Origin: a virus | IMG/VR virus record: IMGVR_UViG_3300032236_000235 | Span: 1 to 38,022 of that record | DNA: 38,022 nucleotides | Direction: 5' to 3' (one strand) | Shown: in pieces, positions 1 through 5,700 of the stretch | Layout of the letters: the number at the start of each line of letters is the position of its first letter | How positions within the stretch are numbered: position 1 is the first letter of the stretch | Notes under the pieces: generated by a model | The model's database searches: none | What the model was told of the DNA's origin: nothing | The model's input: only the letters and a program-made list of their open reading frames with translations | Program-made: the position numbers and the translations under genes

Positions 1-203
1 ATATCACTTTTTACAGGGTAATGCTCACCCTTCACGCCAGTGATGATCCAGTCGCCTCGGTTTACGATGTGACCGCCTTCTAGTGTTTCTATATAGCCGA
101 TTGACTCAGATATGTCATCACGAAAGCGCATCACAGCAGGATGGTCGCCCAGCTTGAACCACTGGATTGCCTCAATCTCTACAGGCTTTTTCCTGAATTT
201 CAT
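1..203 (-). CDS. Partial phage protein, PGDYG-like (C-terminus outside window)
   Basis: An open frame starts at ATG 203 and runs off the left edge, so about 68 residues are visible and no ORF longer than that can be judged. It begins MKFRKKPVEIEAIQW and has a GDWIITGVKGEHYPV segment. This layout is typical of a very common small phage protein of unknown function, related to the PGDYG family. The start is set by an ATGA overlap with the stop of the gene upstream (200-430). It is the most distal visible gene of the leftward early operon. The family resemblance is recalled, not searched. Confidence 0.75.
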   Translation of the reverse strand, partial: MKFRKKPVEIEAIQWFKLGDHPAVMRFRDDISESIGYIETLEGGHIVNRGDWIITGVKGEHYPVKSD

Positions 204-430
204 TTCTTATCCTTTACCCACAAACAATCAAAACAGATGCGCATCATCAAGCGCACAAACCAGTTCGGCTCCTTGCCTTTTACTGGGCGATAAACAACTT
301 CAGCCCCACCCGACCTACTGCCAAACATATAGCATTTCCATTCAGATTGCTCTGGTGTCGATAGGAATGTGTATTCATTTGGCTTGTAGACCCACTTGTC
401 TGGGTCGGTTGGGTGGTCTTTAAGAGGCAT
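200..430 (-). CDS. Small phage protein of unknown function
   Basis: A 76-residue product starting MPLKDHPTDPDKW. The start at 430 is preferred over longer in-frame options because it overlaps the end of the membrane gene 420-602 by 11 bases, while a longer form would run through it. The protein is rich in aromatic residues and has Cys at residues 33, 66 and 69, but no motif I recognise. It is coupled by ATGA to the gene downstream. Confidence 0.65.
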   Translation of the reverse strand: MPLKDHPTDPDKWVYKPNEYTFLSTPEQSEWKCYMFGSRSGGAEVVYRPVKGKEPNWFVRLMMRICFDCLWVKDKK

Positions 431-602
431 AATTTTTACTCTCCAAAAGAACCTGCCAGACAAGCGCGGCAACAATTGACGCGCCAAAAGCCACAACAGC
501 ACGAGCCGCTTCAGGCCAACAGCCTGCATCCAAATTCCAGTTGACAAATGCCGCAAGAAGGTATGTCACTGGGTATGGAATAAGTGTCAATAGATATTTC
601 AT
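420..602 (-). CDS. Small membrane protein with two predicted helices
   Basis: A 60-residue protein starting MKYLLTLIPY, with two hydrophobic stretches (about residues 3-20 and 35-53) that should form an inner-membrane hairpin. A GGGGAG Shine-Dalgarno lies five bases before ATG 602, which decides against the longer upstream start. The gene overlaps the next one (200-430) by 11 bases. Its place in a block of small early genes suggests a dispensable host-interaction role; this is inference only. Confidence 0.6.
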   Translation of the reverse strand: MKYLLTLIPYPVTYLLAAFVNWNLDAGCWPEAARAVVAFGASIVAALVWQVLLESKNYAS

Positions 603-603
603 G

Positions 604-765
604 TCATCTCCCCACCGACACACAGCGGTATCGGTCTTTCAAGTTAAGTTCTTGCGCCGCTTTGACGCACAGTGCTTCATTGCCAAACGAACCCAAGCTA
701 CGCCAGTCATAGGCGCAGGAATATGCTTGGCAAGCAACGATAGTCCAAACCATAAGTGTTGTCAT
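604..765 (-). CDS. Small protein with possible N-terminal membrane segment
   Basis: A 53-residue frame from ATG 765 to TGA 604, beginning MTTLMVWTIVACQAYSCAYD. The first 15 residues are hydrophobic and could act as a signal or anchor; four Cys (12, 17, 35, 48) fit an exported, disulphide-bonded peptide. A GCGAGGGAAGC ribosome-binding region precedes the start and is duplicated upstream of 783-908. It fills the gap between two other small genes on the same strand. Confidence 0.55.
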   Translation of the reverse strand: MTTLMVWTIVACQAYSCAYDWRSLGSFGNEALCVKAAQELNLKDRYRCVSVGR

Positions 766-782
766 GCTTCCCTCGCTTTCAA

Positions 783-908
783 TTACAAATCATCTATTGA
801 ACTGCTGGCCCATTCGCTCCAATGGCAAGCAAAGCCAAACACAAGGTAAACCATCCCAACACACAAAGCCCAGAAATGGTTATCAAATAAGTATTGGCCT
901 AATGTCAT
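783..908 (-). CDS. 41-residue single-pass membrane peptide
   Basis: Starts at ATG 908, overlapping by ATGA the stop of 905-1129. The peptide has one long hydrophobic helix (about residues 13-29) and a short polar tail. The longer in-frame start at 971 lies inside the upstream gene and has no support. Function unknown. Confidence 0.55.
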   Translation of the reverse strand: MTLGQYLFDNHFWALCVGMVYLVFGFACHWSEWASSSIDDL

Positions 909-1129
909 GCTTCCCTCGCTTTCAGCATTGCGTCTGCCATTGCGTAAGCAAACCCAGCGACCTTTTCGCAATCCAAATCCACATTAGTTCGGATTGACTC
1001 CATGATGGCAGGATAGAACATGGTGGTTAGCGCCTTTGCTGCAAAGTAATCACGCAAGGTCATGCCGTTGTATTGGCTTAATTCATCGCCCCATTTGAAA
1101 GCAACGGGAAATGCTGGTGGGTTGTTCAT
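905..1129 (-). CDS. Conserved small phage protein ('NGMTLRDYFAAKAL' type)
   Basis: A 74-residue protein starting MNNPPAFPVAF. It carries NGMTLRDYFAAKAL in the middle and YAMADAMLKARE at the C-terminus, the two hallmarks of a widespread phage/prophage protein family of unknown function. ATGA overlaps join it to the genes on both sides (1126-1335 and 783-908). The family match is from memory of the motif. Confidence 0.8.
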   Translation of the reverse strand: MNNPPAFPVAFKWGDELSQYNGMTLRDYFAAKALTTMFYPAIMESIRTNVDLDCEKVAGFAYAMADAMLKAREA

Positions 1130-1335
1130 TTCAAAGCCTCTTTGTATTCCTCTGCTTGCTCTTGTTCCAAGTCAAAAACTTCAAAACAGTTTTGTCCACC
1201 TTGACGCCAGTGAAGTTTGTCTCGACATACAGCCGCAACCTTGTTTGCCTCGTCTTCTGTTTCATACAAGCCAACAACGTCTGAATCAACGCCACACTCA
1301 ATACAACCCACGTTAAAAACCATATATCTTTTCAT
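1126..1335 (-). CDS. Small acidic phage protein of unknown function
   Basis: A 69-residue protein starting MKRYMVFNVGCIECGVDSDV. The N-terminal half looks like a beta-strand pair with Cys 11 and 14; the C-terminal half is a Glu-rich helix (EQEQAEEYKEALK). It is coupled by ATGA overlaps to 1332 upstream and 1129 downstream. No known domain recognised. Confidence 0.65.
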   Translation of the reverse strand: MKRYMVFNVGCIECGVDSDVVGLYETEDEANKVAAVCRDKLHWRQGGQNCFEVFDLEQEQAEEYKEALK

Positions 1336-1637
1336 TTCTTCATCATCCTTATGTACATGGCAAATGAGGCGATGGTGTCTCGACCAAAGCCAGACAGCTT
1401 CTCAATGTTTTGCGCCACTTCTTCAAGGGTTGCGTTGCGAATGCTGTCGCCCATCATCTTTGTTACATCAGATTGCATTTGCTTTTGCATTCCATCAATT
1501 ACGCCACGCTCATAGTCCGATGCAGACTCCCTCCAATTTTCAAACTGCGCCTTCACAGCTTCTTTCCTCTGCTTGGCTTGGCGCTCAATCTCGTTGAACG
1601 CTTCGTCCTCGGGGTCAAGGTATCTTGATTCAGTCAT
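1332..1637 (-). CDS. Charged helical protein of unknown function
   Basis: About 101 residues from ATG 1637, or 105 from an in-frame GTG at 1649; neither start has a strong Shine-Dalgarno. The protein is acidic and strongly helical, with EIERQAKQRKEAVKAQFENW likely a coiled coil, and it ends in a hydrophobic Met-rich helix (SFAMYIRMMKK). The ATG start overlaps the end of 1630-1830 by 8 bases, and the stop overlaps the next start by ATGA. Function unknown. Confidence 0.65.
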   Translation of the reverse strand: MTESRYLDPEDEAFNEIERQAKQRKEAVKAQFENWRESASDYERGVIDGMQKQMQSDVTKMMGDSIRNATLEEVAQNIEKLSGFGRDTIASFAMYIRMMKK

Positions 1638-1830
1638 CTCTGTGCTCACTTCTCATGATTCGGCGCTCCATGTGCTTGACGGTGCGCTTGAGGTTTAAGT
1701 TCTCTGCCTTCAGGCGCTCTATTTGGGCGCTGTACGCCTTCAAGCGTGCCTTGGCAAGGTCTACCCACGCAGGCGAGCCTTCAGCGTGCTGTGGCGCTTC
1801 TGGTGCAGTCATGGTCTTGGGGTTTGACAT
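1630..1830 (-). CDS. Short coiled-coil protein
   Basis: A 66-residue protein from ATG 1830 (MSNPKTMTAPEAPQ), with AAGGA about 10 bases upstream. Residues 22-60 form a clear amphipathic helix with a leucine heptad (AQIERLKAENLNLKRTVKHM), so it probably dimerises. A longer frame from a TTG at 1938 exists, but that stretch is better explained by the overlapping gene 1781-1942. Function unknown. Confidence 0.55.
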   Translation of the reverse strand: MSNPKTMTAPEAPQHAEGSPAWVDLAKARLKAYSAQIERLKAENLNLKRTVKHMERRIMRSEHRDD

Positions 1831-1942
1831 TCCATATTTCCTTGCAAAGTGTGCATCGCCACATGAAGCGGCAAAAGATCCGCACCTGTCCCGTCTTGAC
1901 CTTAACCGTCTTGGCGTCAAAGGTGCGAATACGCTCAATCAT
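1781..1942 (-). CDS. Overlapping small zinc-finger-like protein
   Basis: A 53-residue frame from ATG 1942 to TGA 1781, starting MIERIRTFDAKTVKVKTGQV. It contains CRFMWRCTLC followed later by HDC, a plausible metal-binding set (CxxC plus His/Cys). The start overlaps the stop of 1935-2036 by 8 bases and the end overlaps 1630-1830 by 50 bases. Its protein-like composition and the Cys/His spacing favour it as the real reading of this segment. Confidence 0.5.
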   Translation of the reverse strand: MIERIRTFDAKTVKVKTGQVRIFCRFMWRCTLCKEIWNVKPQDHDCTRSATAR

Positions 1943-2036
1943 CTTTTTGCATCTCAGACAAGATCATGGCAATGATCCAAAGAACTCCAATGCCAATCAA
2001 GGCTCCGAGGGTTAGCAAAAGGAAGGTGACAATCAT
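1935..2036 (-). CDS. 33-residue membrane peptide
   Basis: ATG 2036 overlaps the stop of 2033-2227 as ATGA. The product is almost entirely one hydrophobic helix (FLLLTLGALIGIGVLWIIAM) followed by a short polar tail. GGAGGC lies a few bases before the start. It is too short for most gene finders, but the coupling on both sides supports it. Function unknown. Confidence 0.5.
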   Translation of the reverse strand: MIVTFLLLTLGALIGIGVLWIIAMILSEMQKDD

Positions 2037-2227
2037 GCCGCCTCCGTGGCTCCAACGATGACGGTAAGGGCCTCAATCAGCTTCTGGGCCTCAGCCTTGG
2101 TCATGGTAGTGTAGGCGTTGCAACCCGTCATGGACAGGCTGAGCCACACGCCATCGTCGTAGGGGCTGGTACGGATGGCGTGGTCGCCACCGTGCGTCTT
2201 AACAGCAAATTCCAGATCGTCGCTCAT
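2033..2227 (-). CDS. Small phage protein of unknown function
   Basis: A 64-residue protein (MSDDLEFAVKTHGGDHAIRT) with a beta-rich front and a helical end (KAEAQKLIEALTVIVG). Translation looks coupled: ATGA overlaps join it to the genes on both sides, and GGAGG lies upstream of ATG 2227. No domain recognised. Confidence 0.65.
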   Translation of the reverse strand: MSDDLEFAVKTHGGDHAIRTSPYDDGVWLSLSMTGCNAYTTMTKAEAQKLIEALTVIVGATEAA

Positions 2228-2403
2228 GATGCCTCCTTGGCCTTCATGTGGGCCTCGTAAATCTTGTTGATGTCGCGCAGGCGCTGAATCTCAGCCGCCA
2301 TCTCGCCCACACCATCAAACTTGTAACCCAACTGTTCGTTGACAAAGGTCACGACAAAGTCGATGCCCGCCTCAAAACCCTCTTTCCATTCTTTGTCTGA
2401 CAT
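2224..2403 (-). CDS. Small phage protein of unknown function
   Basis: A 59-residue frame from ATG 2403 to TGA 2224, preceded by AAAGGT. The product (MSDKEWKEGFEAGIDFVVTF) is helical and acidic. It has the WKEGFEAGxDF start seen in several short phage proteins that associate with nothing known. A stable hairpin lies about 20 bases before the start. Confidence 0.6.
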   Translation of the reverse strand: MSDKEWKEGFEAGIDFVVTFVNEQLGYKFDGVGEMAAEIQRLRDINKIYEAHMKAKEAS

Positions 2404-2424
2404 GATTTTTACCTTTCAAATAAT

Positions 2425-2438
2425 GGGGCCGAAGCCCC
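2425..2438 (-). promoter_or_regulatory. Intergenic UUCG-tetraloop hairpin (copy 1)
   Basis: On the minus strand the sequence is GGGGC-TTCG-GCCCC: a perfect 5-bp stem closed by a C-G pair around UUCG. It lies just after the stop of 2448-2807 and before 2224-2403. No U-run follows, so it is more likely an mRNA stability or processing element than a full terminator. Confidence 0.6.
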
Positions 2439-2447
2439 GGTGGATGA

Positions 2448-2807
2448 TCAATACGCAAACTCTTCGGAACGCTCCCAAGCCAAATCATCGGCTTGACCGT
2501 ATGCCTGATACGCCTCGGAACCGTAAACGGCACGACCAGCTTCCCAAGAATCAAAACCAACTGGCAACTTACCCAAGGCCAAACGAGCGTTCAAGGCGGC
2601 GGCTTGGGCCTCTGCCTTTGCAACAGCATCGGCCTCTGAACGATCAACAGCGACAGACTTGACGCGGGTATCGCCGGACTCTGATACGGCGCAAACGTAA
2701 GCGGCAAAACCGTAGATGTAACCGCGAGGGTTGCTGTAATCAGCCATCTCTGAATCTTGACCAATAACCACGATGTCGGCGTAGGCGGTGAATTGAGTTA
2801 CTTGCAT
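2448..2807 (-). CDS. Alanine-rich phage protein of unknown function
   Basis: A 119-residue protein (MQVTQFTAYADIVVIGQDSE). It has a beta-rich N-terminal half containing RGYIYGFAAYVCA, then a long Ala-rich helix (about residues 57-79) and an aromatic acidic tail. AAGGA lies before ATG 2807. It is the first gene after promoter module A, so it is probably strongly transcribed. No known domain recognised. Confidence 0.7.
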   Translation of the reverse strand: MQVTQFTAYADIVVIGQDSEMADYSNPRGYIYGFAAYVCAVSESGDTRVKSVAVDRSEADAVAKAEAQAAALNARLALGKLPVGFDSWEAGRAVYGSEAYQAYGQADDLAWERSEEFAY

Positions 2808-2818
2808 TTTGATTTCCT

Positions 2819-2876
2819 TTTTCAGTTACCCTGCTTATTGCAGTGATTGGGATCTTAACACAAAATTAAGATGATG
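2819..2876 (-). promoter_or_regulatory. Promoter/leader module A with operator dyad
   Basis: Positions 2852-2872 form a perfect inverted repeat, ATCTTAA-N7-TTAAGAT. On the minus strand it overlaps an extended -10 (TGTTAAGAT). The following leader contains CTGC-N5-GCAG and GGGTAACTGAAA, and almost the same block recurs near 4530-4580. The module therefore looks like a repressible promoter for the genes from 2807 leftwards. The -35 is poor, as expected for an extended -10 promoter. Confidence 0.6.
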
Positions 2877-2879
2877 TGG

Positions 2880-2905
2880 GGGTAGGTGTTTTCCCTACCC
2901 TTTTT
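2880..2905 (+). terminator. Terminator-like hairpin facing right
   Basis: GGGTAGG (2880-2886) and CCTACCC (2894-2900) form a 7-bp stem with a 7-base loop, followed by TTTTT on the plus strand. On the minus strand it would be preceded, not followed, by the tract. It sits directly after the stop of the leftward DUF932 gene, where it could stop rightward antisense transcripts. Confidence 0.5.
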
Positions 2906-2908
2906 CCC

Positions 2909-3763
2909 TTATGCCGCCATCAACTCCTCAATCTCTACCACGTTGGACTTGAGCTTGGCAAACTGGTCAGCCAGCGTCCACAGGGCGCGGTTGAGGCGCA
3001 CGTTTTCGTTGACGCCCTTCACGCCGCGTGTGCTCATGCGGCGACCAGTGGCGGTGCGTCCGGGCACGCCACCCTTGATCATGTTCTCCTGAACCCGGTT
3101 AAAGGTCGTCCAGAGGTCAGGCTTGGCGTCTTGGTAACGGAAGGGTTGCAAGATGCCCTCGGTGGTCACGGGAGCCTTGCCCTCGTCCCAGCGCAGTTGC
3201 AGGGCGGCATTTGCAAACACTTGGGACTCACCCTCGTTCAACGTGATGGCCTTGTAGGTGTCAATGCGGGCCATGATCTCCTCGGTGTTCTCCAGCACGC
3301 GGGTTGCGCCCTCAATCACGTTGTCCACCACGTTGCCATGGTGGCGCACCCGGATGTCGCTGAACACGTCCCCGGCGATCAAACCGTTGGAGCACACAAA
3401 GCGAAACACGCCCGACAGCAATTGGTAGCTGGAAGTGCCGTCGTGGCTGTTGATCAACACGATCTCAGGAACCTCGTCGTTGGTGATCAGGCTGGATGCG
3501 TGGCGCAGGCGAACCATGTGCTTGGTGTGCTCGCGCTTGTCGAGGTCGCGCACCTTGGTCTGACGAACCTCAAAGGGTTGGAAACCTTCGTCACGCAAGG
3601 CGTCGATCACCTTGATGGTTGGGATGAAGGTGTACTTCTCGCCACGGCTACTGTGAGCCTCACCAGCCAGCACGCTGGGCGCGTAACGGGCGATGACGTC
3701 GTTGGACAACTCGGTCTGTGAACGGAAGGCGGCTTGGTTGGAGCTAGATGCAAAACGGTACAT
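2909..3763 (-). CDS. DUF932/DUF945 phage protein
   Basis: A 284-residue protein that resembles the DUF932 family found on phages, plasmids and genomic islands (relatives of YfjQ/YafZ). Visible features that fit: an N-terminal region leading to EKYTFIPTIKVIDALRDEGF, then HMVRLRH, the central EIVLINSHDGTSSYQLLSGV, FRFVCSNGLIAGD and the HHGNVVDNVIEG segment. AAAGGA precedes ATG 3763. The biochemical role of the family is not established; abundance and an anti-restriction role have been proposed for relatives, which I treat as uncertain. Neighbouring genes are small and unknown. Confidence 0.8.
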   Translation of the reverse strand: MYRFASSSNQAAFRSQTELSNDVIARYAPSVLAGEAHSSRGEKYTFIPTIKVIDALRDEGFQPFEVRQTKVRDLDKREHTKHMVRLRHASSLITNDEVPEIVLINSHDGTSSYQLLSGVFRFVCSNGLIAGDVFSDIRVRHHGNVVDNVIEGATRVLENTEEIMARIDTYKAITLNEGESQVFANAALQLRWDEGKAPVTTEGILQPFRYQDAKPDLWTTFNRVQENMIKGGVPGRTATGRRMSTRGVKGVNENVRLNRALWTLADQFAKLKSNVVEIEELMAA

Positions 3764-3782
3764 GATGATTTCCTTTGAAGAG

Positions 3783-3983
3783 TTAAACGGGTTTCAGTTT
3801 CATTTGACGCTCGCGCAGAGCATCAATCTCGGCCCACAGCTTGACGTAGTAGGGGTCATCTGTGGGTAGGTCACGACGCAATTCCAAAGTGTCATAGCAG
3901 TCGATCAAAGCGCGACGGCAGGTGAACCAGTCGTAGTGCTTGACCTTGTTCTCAAAAACTTTGTGCATTTCGCCGTATGTCAT
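3783..3983 (-). CDS. Small phage protein of unknown function
   Basis: A 66-residue protein starting MTYGEMHKVFENKVKHYDWF. ATG 3983 has a good AGGAG ribosome-binding site and lies directly after a tetraloop hairpin; the longer in-frame start at 4205 would run through the upstream gene. It is helical and charged, with CRRALIDCYDTLELRRDL in the middle. No known domain. Confidence 0.65.
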   Translation of the reverse strand: MTYGEMHKVFENKVKHYDWFTCRRALIDCYDTLELRRDLPTDDPYYVKLWAEIDALRERQMKLKPV

Positions 3984-3996
3984 GGTGTTCTCCTGT

Positions 3997-4012
3997 GGGG
4001 GCCGTAGCCCCC
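3997..4012 (-). promoter_or_regulatory. Intergenic UACG-tetraloop hairpin (copy 2)
   Basis: The minus strand reads GGGGGC-TACG-GCCCCC, a 6-bp perfect stem with a C-UACG-G loop of the UNCG class. It sits between the stop of 4018-4230 and the Shine-Dalgarno of 3783-3983. No U-run follows. Confidence 0.6.
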
Positions 4013-4017
4013 GTTGG

Positions 4018-4230
4018 TTAATTGTTGGTGGTACGGAATACGCAATCGCGTTGAGTGCCTTGTTCGACTTCTTTGACGGTGTCAAACCCACGCACACCAC
4101 AATCTTTTTCGTCGTCCCACACAAAGTCTTCGTCAAGGGTAACGATGATGCTATTGCCGTCACCGCGCTCGTCGTCGATGTGGGCCACCCAAGGGCGAGT
4201 GGCAAGGATTTTTAAAAAAGTCTTTGACAT
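4018..4230 (-). CDS. Small acidic phage protein
   Basis: A 70-residue protein from ATG 4230 (MSKTFLKILATRPWVAHIDD). The start is supported by an AGGGGGG-type Shine-Dalgarno; the frame further upstream (to 4410) is antisense-like sequence inside the previous gene. The protein is acidic in the middle (TLDEDFVWDDEKDCG). Function unknown. Confidence 0.6.
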   Translation of the reverse strand: MSKTFLKILATRPWVAHIDDERGDGNSIIVTLDEDFVWDDEKDCGVRGFDTVKEVEQGTQRDCVFRTTNN

Positions 4231-4243
4231 GTCGCCCCCCTGA

Positions 4244-4519
4244 TTAACGTGCAGTGACTTTGACAGAAAACACGGCGGTGGTGTTGGTGTACTTTGCAAC
4301 GACATCATCGGTGATACCGAGGTCGGCGTACATTTTTTTGGTATCGACAACCTTGCGGTTTGCTTCGATGTAGGTGGCCTTGAACAGCACACCCTCGACG
4401 GTTTTACCACCGTCTTTGATTTGGTCTTTGATGGCGTCTGCCTGCTTGGTGAGGTCAGCGATTTGAGCCAAGAGTTGACCCAGAGTGTCTACAGAGTTGA
4501 ATGCGAGATCGTTGTTCAT
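4244..4519 (-). CDS. Phage protein with N-terminal coiled coil
   Basis: A 91-residue protein (MNNDLAFNSVDTLGQLLAQI). Residues 13-37 form a likely amphipathic helix (LGQLLAQIADLTKQADAIKD), and the rest is a small alpha/beta region. It is the first gene after promoter module B. No strong Shine-Dalgarno lies close to ATG 4519; the conserved leader just upstream may serve in translation instead. Function unknown. Confidence 0.65.
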   Translation of the reverse strand: MNNDLAFNSVDTLGQLLAQIADLTKQADAIKDQIKDGGKTVEGVLFKATYIEANRKVVDTKKMYADLGITDDVVAKYTNTTAVFSVKVTAR

Positions 4520-4526
4520 TTCAGTG

Positions 4527-4600
4527 TCTTTCAGTTACCCTGCGAATTGCAGTGAACGAATCTTAACACAGAATTAAGAATTGATGTAAAGCAATACCCA
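4527..4600 (-). promoter_or_regulatory. Promoter/leader module B with operator dyad
   Basis: TCTTAA (4561-4566) and TTAAGA (4574-4579) form an inverted repeat over an extended -10, TGTTAAGAT, on the minus strand, with a possible TTTACA -35 about 18-19 bases upstream. The leader (CACTGCAAT-NN-GCAGGGTAACTGAAA) is almost identical to that of module A. It should drive 4244-4519 and the genes beyond. Confidence 0.6.
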
Positions 4601-4609
4601 ACTATTTTG

Positions 4610-4689
4610 TGGGGATTTAGCAAATATTCAATGTTTCTGGGGATTTGCGGGGATGTAACCGTTCGGTAATCGGTTACCTTCTGGTTACC
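4610..4689. repeat. Short repeats in the intergenic control segment
   Basis: TGGGGATTT occurs at 4610-4618 and 4638-4646 and GGGGAT again at 4649-4654. GTAACC (4655-4660) is inverted against GGTTACC copies at 4672-4678 and 4683-4689, which are 11 bases apart and run into the end of the HNH gene. They may bind a protein or belong to an origin; nothing in the sequence decides. Confidence 0.35.
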
Positions 4690-4949
4690 AAAAGCTCAAT
4701 GGTGTCGGCAAGGATGTCCAACTCGTCCACGCTGTGGCGCTTGAAGTCGTCCCTCGTCCCATGCCAGCCCTTGGAGCCTGTGTGGTGGGCAGGGCAGAGG
4801 GGAATGACCAGCCAATTGCTTTGGCGTTGGGCCATCCCCACCCCCTCCCGTGGATGATGTAGCTGGGCTGGGGTCTCTCCGTACCCCATACGCCTACACA
4901 TGCCGCACCCTAACTCAGCCACGGCATTCATCCACTCTTTTTCGGTCAT
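4674..4949 (-). CDS. Ref-like HNH nuclease
   Basis: A 91-residue protein resembling the phage P1 Ref (recombination enhancement, RecA-dependent nuclease) group of HNH enzymes. Visible zinc and catalytic residues: C15 and C18, the pair H31-H32 in QLHHPREG, then NWLVIPLC with C52, AHH (55-56) and H63. RecA-dependent cutting of DNA at displacement loops is known for P1 Ref; here it is inferred. It is linked by ATGA to 4946-5287 and lies in the recombination/replication block with a RusA-type resolvase, which supports a role in phage recombination. Confidence 0.75.
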   Translation of the reverse strand: MTEKEWMNAVAELGCGMCRRMGYGETPAQLHHPREGVGMAQRQSNWLVIPLCPAHHTGSKGWHGTRDDFKRHSVDELDILADTIELLVTRR

Positions 4950-5287
4950 ATCGTGACCTTATCCTGAACCCTATTGGACGCTTCTATAGACCGCCAGACG
5001 TCAATTCGGGCTTGGGCGGCTATCAGCATCCACCGAAGCTTTTCTTCGGCCTCTACGGCCTGTTTGATGGCTAACAGGTGTGCTCTGTAGTTGGGGTCGC
5101 TGTACGCCTCACGCTCCTGCGCGTTGACGGCCTCAAACCCATGGTGCAGGGCGGTCTTGCAAAGCTCTGCCTTCAGGGTCTTGCGAAGCTCTTCCATGTA
5201 GATGCGGTTGGCCCTTGCTTGGGCGTACTCGCCTGACTTGGCGATGATGTAGTCAATCGCTTGGTTGGGGTCGGTCATCTGACTCAT
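4946..5287 (-). CDS. Conserved helical phage protein
   Basis: A 113-residue, mostly helical protein. It has YAQARANRIYMEELRKTLKA near the N-terminus, AQEREAYSDPNYRAHLLAIK in the middle, and EKLRWMLIAAQARIDVWRS near the end. This pattern is common in phage recombination/replication clusters, but I know of no assigned function. ATG 5287 has GAGGTGAT upstream and an ATGA overlap with 5284-5700. Confidence 0.7.
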   Translation of the reverse strand: MSQMTDPNQAIDYIIAKSGEYAQARANRIYMEELRKTLKAELCKTALHHGFEAVNAQEREAYSDPNYRAHLLAIKQAVEAEEKLRWMLIAAQARIDVWRSIEASNRVQDKVTI

Positions 5288-5700
5288 GCCATCACCTCGA
5301 CTCTTCCATCGCGGTAGTGCAGGCGATTAAACACCCGGCTGGGGTAACTCAGGAAGTCCTGCGCACCGGGCCTTGTCACCATGTCGCGCAACTCTTCGCC
5401 ACCGTAAACGGTCTTGACCAAGTCCTCTTTGTGGTTTCGCACGCGAATCTTTTTGGTTGCACCCAAGTCCCTCAGGCGCTCTTCACCGGCGGGGGTGATA
5501 TTCCAAAACCCATCACGGGACTGCACAAACCCATCCTTCTTCAACGGGTCGATGACGTATTGAAAAAATCTCTGGATCGAAATGTTTTCGGTTTGTGTTC
5601 GCCACTCTTGTTCTGTCATGGGACAGCGGGCAATTCTTTCCAATCCCCGGTGGATCATGGAGCCACGGGTATAGAAAGAGCGGATGGGTTCAGCGTTCAT
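5284..5700 (-). CDS. Winged-helix-like phage protein
   Basis: A 138-residue protein (MNAEPIRSFYTRGSMIHRGL). Residues about 10-80 look like a winged helix: helices around IARCPMTEQEWRT and QRFFQYVIDPLKKDGFV, then a strand pair ending in FWNITPAGEERL, as in many small DNA-binding regulators. The C-terminal part is basic. GGAGAATTT precedes ATG 5700, and it overlaps rusA by ATGA. DNA binding is inferred from the pattern. Confidence 0.6.
   Translation of the reverse strand: MNAEPIRSFYTRGSMIHRGLERIARCPMTEQEWRTQTENISIQRFFQYVIDPLKKDGFVQSRDGFWNITPAGEERLRDLGATKKIRVRNHKEDLVKTVYGGEELRDMVTRPGAQDFLSYPSRVFNRLHYRDGRVEVMA

Noticed and set aside
2425-2438. Classical rho-independent terminator
   Set aside because: The stem is strong but followed by ATTATTTG, not a U-run; the same holds for the three sister hairpins.
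2876-3721. 281-residue open frame on the plus strand
   Set aside because: It lies opposite the DUF932 gene, has Val/His/Ala composition typical of antisense reading, and no ribosome-binding site or promoter.
4018-4410. Long form (130 residues) of the gene ending at 4018
   Set aside because: The first 60 residues lie opposite no signal and inside 4244-4519 in another frame; the start at 4230 has a good ribosome-binding site.
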